Source of the DNA: CAZZKE01 sp964655005
GTDB taxonomy: Bacteria > Pseudomonadota > Alphaproteobacteria > Rhodospirillales > JABHCV01
Assembly (NCBI GenBank): GCA_964655005.1
Contig: CAZZKE010000044.1
Span: 1-23,662 of the forward strand
Reading direction: 5' to 3'
Length of the DNA: 23,662 nucleotides
A model generated the notes under the pieces. It did not search any database and was not told the origin of the DNA. It saw only the letters and a list, made by a program, of their open reading frames with translations. Shown in pieces: positions 6,877 through 15,453 of this stretch (position 1 is its first letter; the number at the start of each line of letters is the position of its first letter). A program made the position numbers and the translations under genes.

Positions 6877-9800
6877 ATGAAGCGCAGCACATCAAGGCCC
6901 AAGGCGAAACTTATCGAACGGCTTATCGACGCCGCCAGGAAAAAATTTCGCGGCCAGAAAGCCAAGGCCGATATCGGTGACTTTATCCGCCTTTATTACG
7001 ACGCCGTGCCACCGGCGGACCTGCTCGGCGAAAGCCCCGAGAATCTTCTCGGCGCCGCCTTGAGCCACTGGCACCTGGCGGCCCGGCGCAAGCCCGGCGG
7101 CGCCAATATCCGGGTTTACAACCCAAGCGCCGAACATGATGGCTGGAGCTCCAGCCACTCGATCATCGAAATCGTCAACGACGACATGCCGTTTCTGGTC
7201 GATTCCGTGGCCGCCGAACTGAACCGGCTGAAGCTGACCCTGCATCTGGTGATTCACCCCCAGTACGAAGTCGAACGCAGCCGGGGCGGCCGGCTGCTGG
7301 GGCTGGTGCCGGGCGGCAAGTCCGGCAAGACATCCATTGGCGAATCCTTCATGCAGCTTCAGGTAACGGCGCAATCGGGCCAGCGCCTGGATGAAATCCA
7401 CGAGTGTGTCGAGGCCGTTATCAATGACGTCCGGGCCGCCGTCGAAGACTGGCTGGCCATGCGTCAGCGGATGTCCCTGATTATCGACGAGCTGATGACG
7501 CCGCCCAAAAAAGTGAGCCGTGACGAAAGCAACGAGGCACGGCAGTTTCTGGAGTGGGTGCACGACAACCATTTCACGTTCCTTGGCTACCGCGAGTACG
7601 ACTACCCGACCAAAAACCGGGGCAAAAGCACATCGATCGTGGTGAAACGCAATTCCGGCCTGGGCGTCCTGCGCGATCCCGAGGCGGTCGTTTTCCATGA
7701 ACTGCGCGATATCTCGGCAATGCCCAGCAGCTTGCGCAGTATCATCCGGCACGGCGACCTGCTGATGGTCAACAAATCGAACGCCAAGTCGAGAGTGCAC
7801 CGCCCGGTCCATATGGATTCCATCGGTATCAAGAAATACGACGGGGACGGCAATGTTATCGGCCAGCGCGCCTTCGTCGGGCTGTTTACTTCTTCCGCCT
7901 ACAACCGTTCGCCACGGGACATTCCGCTGCTTCGCCGGAAAATTGAAAATACCTTCAACAACACCGGCTTCGACCCGGCCAGCCATGACGGCAAGGCGCT
8001 GCTGAATATTCTTGAAACCTATCCCCGCGACGAGCTGTTCCAGGTTTCCGAACGGGACCTGCTCGACACCGCGCTCGGCATCCTGCATTTGCAGGATCGC
8101 CAGCGGGTCGCCCTGTTTGTCCGGCGGGATAATTTTGAACGCTTCGTGTCGTGCCAGGTCTACGTGCCGCGGGATCAGTATTCGATGGCCCTGCGCGAAC
8201 GCATGCAGGCCATTTTGTCCGACGCCTTCGACGGCGAGTTGATGGCCCACTATGCCCAGCTGGGCGACAGCCCCCTGGCCCGCCTGCACGTTATTTTCAA
8301 AACCACGCCGGGCCAGATACCCGCCTATAACGTGCGGCGGCTGGAACGCATGCTGATCGAGGCCGCCCGTTCCTGGTACGACCGCCTGAACGAGGCGCTG
8401 ACGGAAGCCCATGGCGAAGAGGCGGCGCACCGTCTTTTCGGCTGTTATTGCGGGGCTTTCAACGCCACCTTTCAGGACCGTTTCAGCGCCGTCCAGGCCT
8501 TGGACGATATCGACATAATCGAACGCACGCTGGCCACCGGCGATCTTGGGATGAACCTGTATCGACCGGTCGACGCCGGACCCGGCGAGGTCTGCTTCAA
8601 GGTATATAACGTCGATCAGGCGATCCCGCTGTCCGATGTCCTGCCCATGCTGGAAGACCTGGGGTTAAGGGTGCTGGACGAAGTTCCGTACCATGTCAGG
8701 CCGCAACTGAACAGCGAGCGGACCGTCATGATCCACGATTTCGGCCTGCGGACCAAGGACGGTTCGACCGTTAACCTGGCCGCCGTCCGGGAGAAATTCC
8801 AGCAGGCCTTCGCCCGCATCTGGAATCGCCATATTGAAAGCGACGGCTTCAACGCGCTAGTCCTGCGGGCCGGCCTGGGCTGGCGCGAGGTCATGGTGCT
8901 GCGCGCCTATTGCAAATATCTGCGCCAGGCCGGGATCGCCTATTCCCAGGACTATATGGAACAGACCCTGTCGAACAACCCGCATCTGGCGCGAAATATC
9001 GTCGACATGTTCAACGCCGGCTTCGACCCCGCCATCGAGGACCGCGCCCCGCGCATCGGACGCATCCGCAAACAGCTTGACGCCGGCCTGGAACAGGTGC
9101 TCAGCGCCGACGAAGACAAGATCATCCGCCGTTTCGTCAACCTGGTGGATTCGACGCTCCGGACGAACTTCTTCCAGCTTCAGGATGGCGCCGCCAAGCC
9201 CTATCTGTCGTTTAAGCTGGACAGCCGGGCCGTCGACGAATTGCCGCTGCCCCGACCCTTGCGGGAAATATTCGTCTACAGCCCCAGGGTTGAAGGCGTT
9301 CACCTGCGGTTCGGCCCGGTCGCCAGGGGCGGCTTGCGCTGGTCCGACCGGCGCGAGGATTTCCGCACCGAAGTGCTGGGTCTGGTCAAGGCCCAGCAGG
9401 TTAAAAATACGGTTATTGTACCGGTCGGCTCGAAAGGCGGGTTCGTCGTCAAGAACTCGCCGCCGCCGTCGGACCGCGACGCCTTCATGGCCGAAGGCAT
9501 CGAATGTTACAAGATTTTCGTTTCGGCCCTGCTCGGCATCACCGACAACCTGAACGGCGACAAGATTATCAAGCCGCCGCGCACCGTTTGCCGCGACGGA
9601 GACGACCCCTATCTGGTGGTCGCCGCCGACAAGGGCACGGCGACATTTTCCGATATCGCCAACGGGGTGTCGCTGGAATACGGCTTCTGGCTGGGTGATG
9701 CCTTCGCTTCGGGCGGCAGCGTCGGTTACGATCACAAGGTCATGGGAATTACCGCCCGCGGCGGCTGGGAATCGGTCAAGCGGCATTTCCGGGAAATGGG

Positions 9801-11751
9801 CGTCAATATTCAGAAAGAAGATTTCGACGTGGTCGGCGTCGGCGATATGTCCGGCGACGTATTCGGCAACGGCATGTTGCTGTCGCCCCATATCCGGCTG
9901 ATCGGCGCCTTCAACCATATGCACATTTTTATTGATCCCGATCCGGACCCGGTAAAAACCATTGTCGAACGCCGCCGCCTGTTCAACATGCCGCGTTCAT
10001 CATGGACCGATTTCGACGCCAGACTGATATCCCGGGGCGGCGGTATTTTCGAGCGTTCGGCCAAGACCATTAAATTAAGCCCGCAAATCATGCGGCGGTT
10101 CGCCATCGAGAAAAACACCGTAACGCCTAATGAATTGATCCGGGCGCTGTTGCGGGCGAAGACCGACCTGCTGTGGTTTGGCGGCATCGGCACCTATCTG
10201 AAAAGCAGCGAGGAAAGCCATCCCCAGGTCGGCGACCGGGCCAACGACGCCGTTCGTATCGACGCCCGTGAACTGAACTGCAAGGTCATCGGCGAAGGTG
10301 CCAACCTGGGCGTCACCCAGCGCGCCCGTGTCGAAGCCGCCCTGGGCGGTGTCCGCCTGTATGCCGATTCCATTGATAATTCCGCCGGCGTCGATTGTTC
10401 GGACCACGAGGTCAATATCAAGATTCTGATCGACAAGGCGATCCGCAAGGGCGAGCTCAAGCCCGCTCACCGCGCCGCCCTGCTGGCCAAAATGACCGAC
10501 GAAGTCGGCCTGCACTGTCTGGTCGATAATTACCGCCAGACCCAGGCCATCAACATGATCCTGTCGGAAGGCATGGCGGTGTTCGACAACCAGGTCCGGC
10601 TGATGCGCATGCTGGAAAAAACCGACCGCCTGAACCGGGAGGTGGAATTCCTGCCCGATGACGAGGGCCTGGCCGAACGCGCCGCCGCCCGTTCCGGACT
10701 GACCGGCCCGGAAATAGCGATTTTGATGTCCTATTCGAAAATCTGGATCAACGAGGAACTGCTCGCTTCCGATGTCCCCGACGACACCGCGCTGCACGAC
10801 GAACTGATCGCCTATTTCCCGACCGCGCTGCGAAAAAAATTCGAAAAGGGTATTTTGCGGCACCGTCTGAAGCGCGAAATTATCGCCACCCTGGCGGCCA
10901 ATTCGGTGGTCAACCGGGGCGGCGGCAGTTTTGTCTATCAGCTGATGGAAAGGACCGGCATGCCGGCCTGTGATGTGGTGCGGGCCTATCTTATCGCCCG
11001 GCGGGTCCTTGGCATGCGCACCATCTGGGGCCGCATCGACGCGCTGGACAACACGGTTCCGGCGGCGCTTCAGACCGAAATGACGCTGGAAACCACCCGG
11101 CTGCTGGAATGGGTTACCCTTTGGTTCCTGCGCAGCGGGCGGCGGCCTTTGAATATTGGCGACAGTGTCCGTGAATTCGCCGATGGTTTTGCCGGCCTGT
11201 ACCGCAATCTTGGCACCTTCCTGCCCAAGCATTACATGGGTGACGTGATCCGCCGCGGCCAGCCTTATGTCGACGCCGGCGCGCCGAAAGAACTGGCCCA
11301 CCGGGTCGCCGGGCTGGTCAACCTGTTTTCGGGGTGCGATATCATCCGGCTGGCCCGGGCGCGAAAAATTACCGTTGCGGACGCCGCCCGTTTCTATTTC
11401 GCCGTCGGCACCCATTTTCATCTGGGTTCGCTGCGCGCCGCATCGGACCGCCTGGAGGCGCAAAATCACTGGCAAAAACTGGCCGTCGCCGCCCTGATCG
11501 AGGAAATATACAGCCACCAGTTGGCGCTGACGTCGCAGGTCCTTGATTTCGTGGGCGGCAAAAATGCCGATGGGAAAAAACTGCCCGAAGCCGACGCCGC
11601 CATCGCCGCCTGGGTCGACGGCAACGCGGTCGCGGTCGAACGCACGGAACAGCTCATATCCGAACTGTCGGCTTCCGGCATCAACGATCTGGCGATGATC
11701 GCAGTGGCCAGCCGGCAACTTCGGACCCTGGCCGAAACGCCGGCGGGCTAG
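6877..11751 (+). CDS. gdhB: NAD-specific glutamate dehydrogenase, large (about 180 kDa) class
   Basis: The protein has 1624 residues, the normal size of the 180-kDa NAD-GDH class described in Streptomyces clavuligerus and Pseudomonas aeruginosa. It oxidatively deaminates L-glutamate to 2-oxoglutarate and ammonia and mainly serves catabolism. The long N-terminal part (about 1-700) is the regulatory region with ACT-like segments known in this class. The catalytic core follows: GGLRWSDRREDFRTEV near 818, the lysine motif PVGSKGGF (K853), and VGVGDMSGDVFGNG around 989 of the nucleotide-binding half. The ATG at 6877 has a good ribosome-binding site. The gene stands directly after hutIHU, whose product route ends in glutamate. 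Its stop is 3 bp from the next start, so gdh and the transporter are probably co-transcribed. The symbol follows Pseudomonas use. Confidence 0.95.
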   Translation: MKRSTSRPKAKLIERLIDAARKKFRGQKAKADIGDFIRLYYDAVPPADLLGESPENLLGAALSHWHLAARRKPGGANIRVYNPSAEHDGWSSSHSIIEIVNDDMPFLVDSVAAELNRLKLTLHLVIHPQYEVERSRGGRLLGLVPGGKSGKTSIGESFMQLQVTAQSGQRLDEIHECVEAVINDVRAAVEDWLAMRQRMSLIIDELMTPPKKVSRDESNEARQFLEWVHDNHFTFLGYREYDYPTKNRGKSTSIVVKRNSGLGVLRDPEAVVFHELRDISAMPSSLRSIIRHGDLLMVNKSNAKSRVHRPVHMDSIGIKKYDGDGNVIGQRAFVGLFTSSAYNRSPRDIPLLRRKIENTFNNTGFDPASHDGKALLNILETYPRDELFQVSERDLLDTALGILHLQDRQRVALFVRRDNFERFVSCQVYVPRDQYSMALRERMQAILSDAFDGELMAHYAQLGDSPLARLHVIFKTTPGQIPAYNVRRLERMLIEAARSWYDRLNEALTEAHGEEAAHRLFGCYCGAFNATFQDRFSAVQALDDIDIIERTLATGDLGMNLYRPVDAGPGEVCFKVYNVDQAIPLSDVLPMLEDLGLRVLDEVPYHVRPQLNSERTVMIHDFGLRTKDGSTVNLAAVREKFQQAFARIWNRHIESDGFNALVLRAGLGWREVMVLRAYCKYLRQAGIAYSQDYMEQTLSNNPHLARNIVDMFNAGFDPAIEDRAPRIGRIRKQLDAGLEQVLSADEDKIIRRFVNLVDSTLRTNFFQLQDGAAKPYLSFKLDSRAVDELPLPRPLREIFVYSPRVEGVHLRFGPVARGGLRWSDRREDFRTEVLGLVKAQQVKNTVIVPVGSKGGFVVKNSPPPSDRDAFMAEGIECYKIFVSALLGITDNLNGDKIIKPPRTVCRDGDDPYLVVAADKGTATFSDIANGVSLEYGFWLGDAFASGGSVGYDHKVMGITARGGWESVKRHFREMGVNIQKEDFDVVGVGDMSGDVFGNGMLLSPHIRLIGAFNHMHIFIDPDPDPVKTIVERRRLFNMPRSSWTDFDARLISRGGGIFERSAKTIKLSPQIMRRFAIEKNTVTPNELIRALLRAKTDLLWFGGIGTYLKSSEESHPQVGDRANDAVRIDARELNCKVIGEGANLGVTQRARVEAALGGVRLYADSIDNSAGVDCSDHEVNIKILIDKAIRKGELKPAHRAALLAKMTDEVGLHCLVDNYRQTQAINMILSEGMAVFDNQVRLMRMLEKTDRLNREVEFLPDDEGLAERAAARSGLTGPEIAILMSYSKIWINEELLASDVPDDTALHDELIAYFPTALRKKFEKGILRHRLKREIIATLAANSVVNRGGGSFVYQLMERTGMPACDVVRAYLIARRVLGMRTIWGRIDALDNTVPAALQTEMTLETTRLLEWVTLWFLRSGRRPLNIGDSVREFADGFAGLYRNLGTFLPKHYMGDVIRRGQPYVDAGAPKELAHRVAGLVNLFSGCDIIRLARARKITVADAARFYFAVGTHFHLGSLRAASDRLEAQNHWQKLAVAALIEEIYSHQLALTSQVLDFVGGKNADGKKLPEADAAIAAWVDGNAVAVERTEQLISELSASGINDLAMIAVASRQLRTLAETPAG

Positions 11752-11754
11752 AAA

Positions 11755-12999
11755 ATGCAACCCGGCCCCGGCACGGACAGACGATCGCTGGTTTCCTGGT
11801 CTCTGTACGACTGGGCCAATTCCGCCTTTACCACGGTCGTCGTCACCTTCGTGTTCGCCACCTACTTCGCCAAGTCGGTGGCCGTCGATCCGGTCACCGG
11901 GGCGGCCCAGTGGGGTTTCGCCAACAGCTTCTCGGCTTTTATCATCGCCATCCTGGCCCCGGTGCTTGGCGCCATCGCCGACAAGGGCGGCCGGCGGAAA
12001 CCGTGGATATTCGGATTTACCGCGCTGGCGGTAACGTTGACCGCCGCCCTGTGGTTCGTCGAGCCCGACACCGGCTTCGTCCTGTTCGCCCTGATTTTGA
12101 TGATCTTCGCCAACGTCGGTTTTGAAATGGCCATCGTCTTCTACAACGCCATGCTGCCCGACATCGCGCCAAGGGCGATGATCGGGCGAATTTCCGGCTG
12201 GGCCTGGGGGCTGGGATATTTCGGCGGCCTGGGTTGCCTGGTTATTATTCTGACAACCTTCGACACCTCGTCGCTGGTCCAGATCCGCGCCACATCGCTG
12301 CTGGTCGCCGTGTGGTTCGCGGTATTTTCCATACCGCTGTTTCTGTTCACTACCGACAATCCATCCAACGGGTTAAGCTGGGCGGCGGCGGTTCGCGGCG
12401 GCCTGACTTCTCTCGTCGATACCCTGCGGCGGGTCGGCGACCACCGGGTCATCATCCGTTTCCTGATTGCCCGAATCATCTATAACGACGGCCTGATAAC
12501 CCTGTTCGCCATGGGCGGGGTGTTCGCCGCCAGCGCCTTCGGGATGACGACAAATGAAATTCTGCAATTCGCCGTGTTCATCAACATCACCGCCGGCATC
12601 GGCGCCATCGGCTTCGCCTGGATCGACGACCGGATCGGGTCGAAGCTGACCATTCTGCTTTCCCTGGCCGGCCTGATTGTCCTGGGCGCAATCGTCATCA
12701 CCGTCGAAAGCAAGTTTATGTTCCTGATTTTCGGCTCGGCGCTGGGGTTTTTCGTCGGCCCGGTGCAGGCCGCCAGCCGCTCGATGATGGCCCACTTGGC
12801 GCCGCCGGAACTGCGCACCGAAATGTTCGGCCTGTTCGCCTTTTCCGGCAAGGCGACGGCCTTCCTGGGGCCGTTGCTGTTTGGCCTGGTGACCACCGCC
12901 GTCGGCACCACCCGTGGCGGCATCGCCACCATTCTGGTGTTTTTCCTGGTCGGCGGATTGCTTTTGCTAGGCGTGCCGGACGGGCGCGGCAGGAAATAG
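11755..12999 (+). CDS. MFS transporter, UMF1 / Atg22-like family
   Basis: This 414-residue inner-membrane protein has about twelve hydrophobic segments. Near the N terminus it carries SWSLYDWANSAFTT, the signature of the UMF1 branch of the major facilitator superfamily, which includes yeast Atg22. The loop after the second helix has DKGGRRKPW, a variant of the usual MFS motif. Yeast Atg22 exports amino acids from the vacuole; bacterial members have no firmly known substrate. The start at 11755 is 3 bp after the gdh stop, pointing to co-transcription. A role in moving amino acids or a product of glutamate metabolism is therefore tempting but is only inferred from the neighbour. The family call is firm; the substrate is unknown. 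Confidence 0.85.
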   Translation: MQPGPGTDRRSLVSWSLYDWANSAFTTVVVTFVFATYFAKSVAVDPVTGAAQWGFANSFSAFIIAILAPVLGAIADKGGRRKPWIFGFTALAVTLTAALWFVEPDTGFVLFALILMIFANVGFEMAIVFYNAMLPDIAPRAMIGRISGWAWGLGYFGGLGCLVIILTTFDTSSLVQIRATSLLVAVWFAVFSIPLFLFTTDNPSNGLSWAAAVRGGLTSLVDTLRRVGDHRVIIRFLIARIIYNDGLITLFAMGGVFAASAFGMTTNEILQFAVFINITAGIGAIGFAWIDDRIGSKLTILLSLAGLIVLGAIVITVESKFMFLIFGSALGFFVGPVQAASRSMMAHLAPPELRTEMFGLFAFSGKATAFLGPLLFGLVTTAVGTTRGGIATILVFFLVGGLLLLGVPDGRGRK

Positions 13000-13042
13000 T
13001 TTTTAATAGCGAAAAATGGAAATTTATCCGGCGGCGTTGGCC
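13000..13042. other. Short gap between converging transporter and purH genes
   Basis: These 43 bases separate two converging stop codons. They are AT-rich at the left (TTTTTAATAGCGAAAAA), giving a 5-bp A/T inverted repeat, but no GC-rich hairpin with a T-tract is visible on either strand. No confident terminator can be called. Confidence 0.5.
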
Positions 13043-14617
13043 CTAATGCCTGAAATGCCGCATGCCGGTAAAGACCATGGCCAGGCCGGCTTCGTCGGCC
13101 GCCGCGATAACTTCGTCGTCCCGCATGGAACCGCCGGGCTGAATGACCGCCGTGGCGCCCGCTTCCGCCGCCGCCAGCAGACCGTCGGCGAAGGGGAAGA
13201 AGGCGTCCGAAGCGACCACCGAGCCGATCGCCCAGCTTTTGTCATCGCCCGCGACCTTCGCCGCGTCGGCGGCCTTCCAGGCGGCGATGCGTGACGAATT
13301 GACGCGGCTCATCTGGCCGGCGCCGACGCCGACGGTAGCGCCGTCTTTTACATACACTATGGCGTTCGACTTGACATGCTTGGCGACCGTGAAGGCGAAT
13401 TTCAGGTCGGCCATTTCATCGTCGCCGGGCTGGCGTTTGCTGACCACCCGCAATTCATCGAGCAGCCGGTTGTCGCGGCCCTGCAACAGATAGCCGCCGG
13501 AAAGCGACCGCACGATCATCCCCGCCGCCGCCGGGTCGGGCATGCCGCCGGTCGCCAGCACCCGCAGGTTTTTCTTTTTTCCCAGGACGGCCAGGGCCCC
13601 GGCATCGATGGCCGGGGCGATAACCACCTCGGCGAACAGCTCGTAAATTTGTTCCGCCGTCGCCACATCGAGCGCCCGGTTCAGCGCCACGATGCCGCCG
13701 AAGGCGCTTTCCGTATCGCACGCCAGGGCGCGCCGGTAGGCGTCGATCATCGAGTCGCCGACGGCCACCCCGCAGGGGTTGGCGTGCTTGATGATGGCGC
13801 ACGCGGTCTGTTCGAACTCGGCGACCAGCTCGAAAGCGGCATCGGTGTCGTTCAGGTTGTTGAAGCTAAGCTCCTTGCCCTGCAACTGTTCGGCGCTGGC
13901 GACGCCGGGCCGGTCGTCGCCGTTGCCGTAGAAGGCCGCCTGCTGGTGCGGGTTTTCGCCGTAACGCATGGTCTGCTTGCGCACCCCCCCGAAAGCGATG
14001 CGCGGCGGCAGGGGGTCGCCCAACTGGGCATTGAACCAGCCGCCGATGGCGGCGTCATAAGCGCCGGTGCGGGCGTAGGCGGCGGCGGCCAGGCGGCGGC
14101 GGAAATCGTCCGTGGTGGCGCCGCCGTTATCGGTCATTTCGGCGATCAGCCGGGGATAGTCGGCGGGGTCGACGACGACGGTAACGAAGGCATGGTTCTT
14201 GGCCGCCGCCCGAATCAGGGCCGGGCCGCCGATGTCGATGTTTTCAATGCAGTCGTCGAACGCCGCCCCGGCGCTGACCGTCGCCTCGAAGGGATACAGG
14301 TTGACGCACAGCAGGTCGATCGGCGCGATGTTGTGATCGGCCATGGCCCGTTCGTGTTCCGGGTTGCCGCGCACCGCCAGCAGGCCGCCATGAATGGCCG
14401 GCTGCAAGGTCTTGACCCGGCCGTCCATGATTTCCGGGAAACCGGTGTGTTCGGAAACTTCGACCACGGTTATCCCGGCATCGGCAAGCGCCCTGGCCGA
14501 ACCGCCGGTAGAGAGTATTTCGACTCCCTGTTCCTGCAGAAACCGGCCCAGTTCGACCAGGCCGGTTTTATCGGAAACGGAAATCAGGGCGCGGCGAATG
14601 GGGAGGACGGGGCTCAT
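13043..14617 (-). CDS. purH: Bifunctional AICAR transformylase / IMP cyclohydrolase PurH
   Basis: This 524-residue cytoplasmic enzyme carries out the last two steps of IMP synthesis: formylation of AICAR with 10-formyltetrahydrofolate, then ring closure to IMP. The N-terminal cyclohydrolase domain (about 1-200) starts with RRALISVSDKTG and STGGSARAL. The transformylase domain contains IIKHANPCGVAVGD, with K277-H278 at the place of the E. coli catalytic Lys266-His267 pair, and RYGENPHQQAAFY. The frame is open for 56 more codons upstream, but the ATG at 14617 gives the family length and has AGGAG about 11 nt upstream (complement of 14630-14634). It shares direction with the polysaccharide genes but is separated by 98 bp, so it may have its own promoter. 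Confidence 0.97.
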   Translation of the reverse strand: MSPVLPIRRALISVSDKTGLVELGRFLQEQGVEILSTGGSARALADAGITVVEVSEHTGFPEIMDGRVKTLQPAIHGGLLAVRGNPEHERAMADHNIAPIDLLCVNLYPFEATVSAGAAFDDCIENIDIGGPALIRAAAKNHAFVTVVVDPADYPRLIAEMTDNGGATTDDFRRRLAAAAYARTGAYDAAIGGWFNAQLGDPLPPRIAFGGVRKQTMRYGENPHQQAAFYGNGDDRPGVASAEQLQGKELSFNNLNDTDAAFELVAEFEQTACAIIKHANPCGVAVGDSMIDAYRRALACDTESAFGGIVALNRALDVATAEQIYELFAEVVIAPAIDAGALAVLGKKKNLRVLATGGMPDPAAAGMIVRSLSGGYLLQGRDNRLLDELRVVSKRQPGDDEMADLKFAFTVAKHVKSNAIVYVKDGATVGVGAGQMSRVNSSRIAAWKAADAAKVAGDDKSWAIGSVVASDAFFPFADGLLAAAEAGATAVIQPGGSMRDDEVIAAADEAGLAMVFTGMRHFRH

Positions 14618-14715
14618 GGGGAGGGGTTGCTCCTGCGTTGATATGGTTGTTCTGTTCGCTGGGACGGCATATAGCAGGATTCGGTGGCCTTGTTCCACAC
14701 CCGTTCGGGCGGTCC

Positions 14716-15453
14716 TTATTTCAGGTACTTGTCCAGAAACGCCGTGACATCGGCGAAATGTTTGGCCCGGACCTTCCAGAACCACCGATGATCGCCCGGA
14801 TAATCGGTCTTCGCGACGAACGTCTTGCCCAGCCGCCGCATGGTCGGGATCATCTTTTCCGCCGCCATCTTGCGAACGAACGGCAGGTCGTCGGCACCCA
14901 GGGTAAGCATTACCGGCATGGTCAGGCGCTTCAGGAAGGGCTCGCCGGTCGAGCCGCCGAAGGCCGCCGGCGACATCAGCACCACGGCCTTGAAGCCGGC
15001 CACTTTGACCGCCGACCGCAAGGTGACGTGGCCGCCTTCGGAAAAGCCGATGGCCCCGACGCGCGATGCATCGACATCGTCGCGGCGGCGCAGATAATCA
15101 AGCGCCGCCCGGACAATTTCGACGCCGCCGGTGATCGCCGCCAGCCTGTTCGCCGATGCCAGGTTTTCGCGAATGGGGGCCAGGCCGATGTAGCCGGAAT
15201 CGGCCAGGGCCTGCACATAGCCCGCCGTGTCATAGCCTTCGGCGGCGGCTTCTTTGTAGCCGGCCCGGCGGACAATCGCGCCGTGATTATAGATAACGGC
15301 GGGGTGCGGCCCCGGCCCCCGGGGCAGCGCGATCAGGGCCCTGACCTCGCCGGTCGCGCTTTGAAAGCGCACCCATGCCGGCGCCGCCCCGACCGGCCAG
15401 GGGGCCAGCACCGTGAACAGGGCCAGGGCGGTCAGCCATCTGAATATTCGCAT
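14716..15453 (-). CDS. Exported alpha/beta hydrolase, dienelactone-hydrolase-like
   Basis: The 245-residue product begins with a likely Sec signal peptide: MRIFRW, a hydrophobic stretch to about residue 20, and GAA just before APAWV. The mature part is an alpha/beta hydrolase with the nucleophile elbow GFSEGG (S138), an acid at D188 or D189 in LGADDLPF, and H222 in GDHRWF. IYNHG near 54 would form the oxyanion side. Dienelactone hydrolases proper use cysteine at the elbow, so this is more likely a serine esterase or acyl hydrolase. It overlaps the dehydratase gene by one base (TAATG) and is last in the polysaccharide operon, suggesting a periplasmic role such as removing acyl groups from glycans. 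The substrate is not known. Confidence 0.75.
   Translation of the reverse strand: MRIFRWLTALALFTVLAPWPVGAAPAWVRFQSATGEVRALIALPRGPGPHPAVIYNHGAIVRRAGYKEAAAEGYDTAGYVQALADSGYIGLAPIRENLASANRLAAITGGVEIVRAALDYLRRRDDVDASRVGAIGFSEGGHVTLRSAVKVAGFKAVVLMSPAAFGGSTGEPFLKRLTMPVMLTLGADDLPFVRKMAAEKMIPTMRRLGKTFVAKTDYPGDHRWFWKVRAKHFADVTAFLDKYLK

Noticed and set aside
13043..14617. purH as a functional part of the histidine locus, since AICAR links histidine and purine synthesis
   Set aside because: That link concerns histidine synthesis, not breakdown; purH is 6 kb from hut, on the other strand, and lacks a HutC-type operator.
14700..14709. CCCGTTCGGG palindrome downstream of the hydrolase gene as a terminator
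   Set aside because: The stem is at most four base pairs with a loop too short for a stable hairpin, and no T-tract follows on the minus strand.
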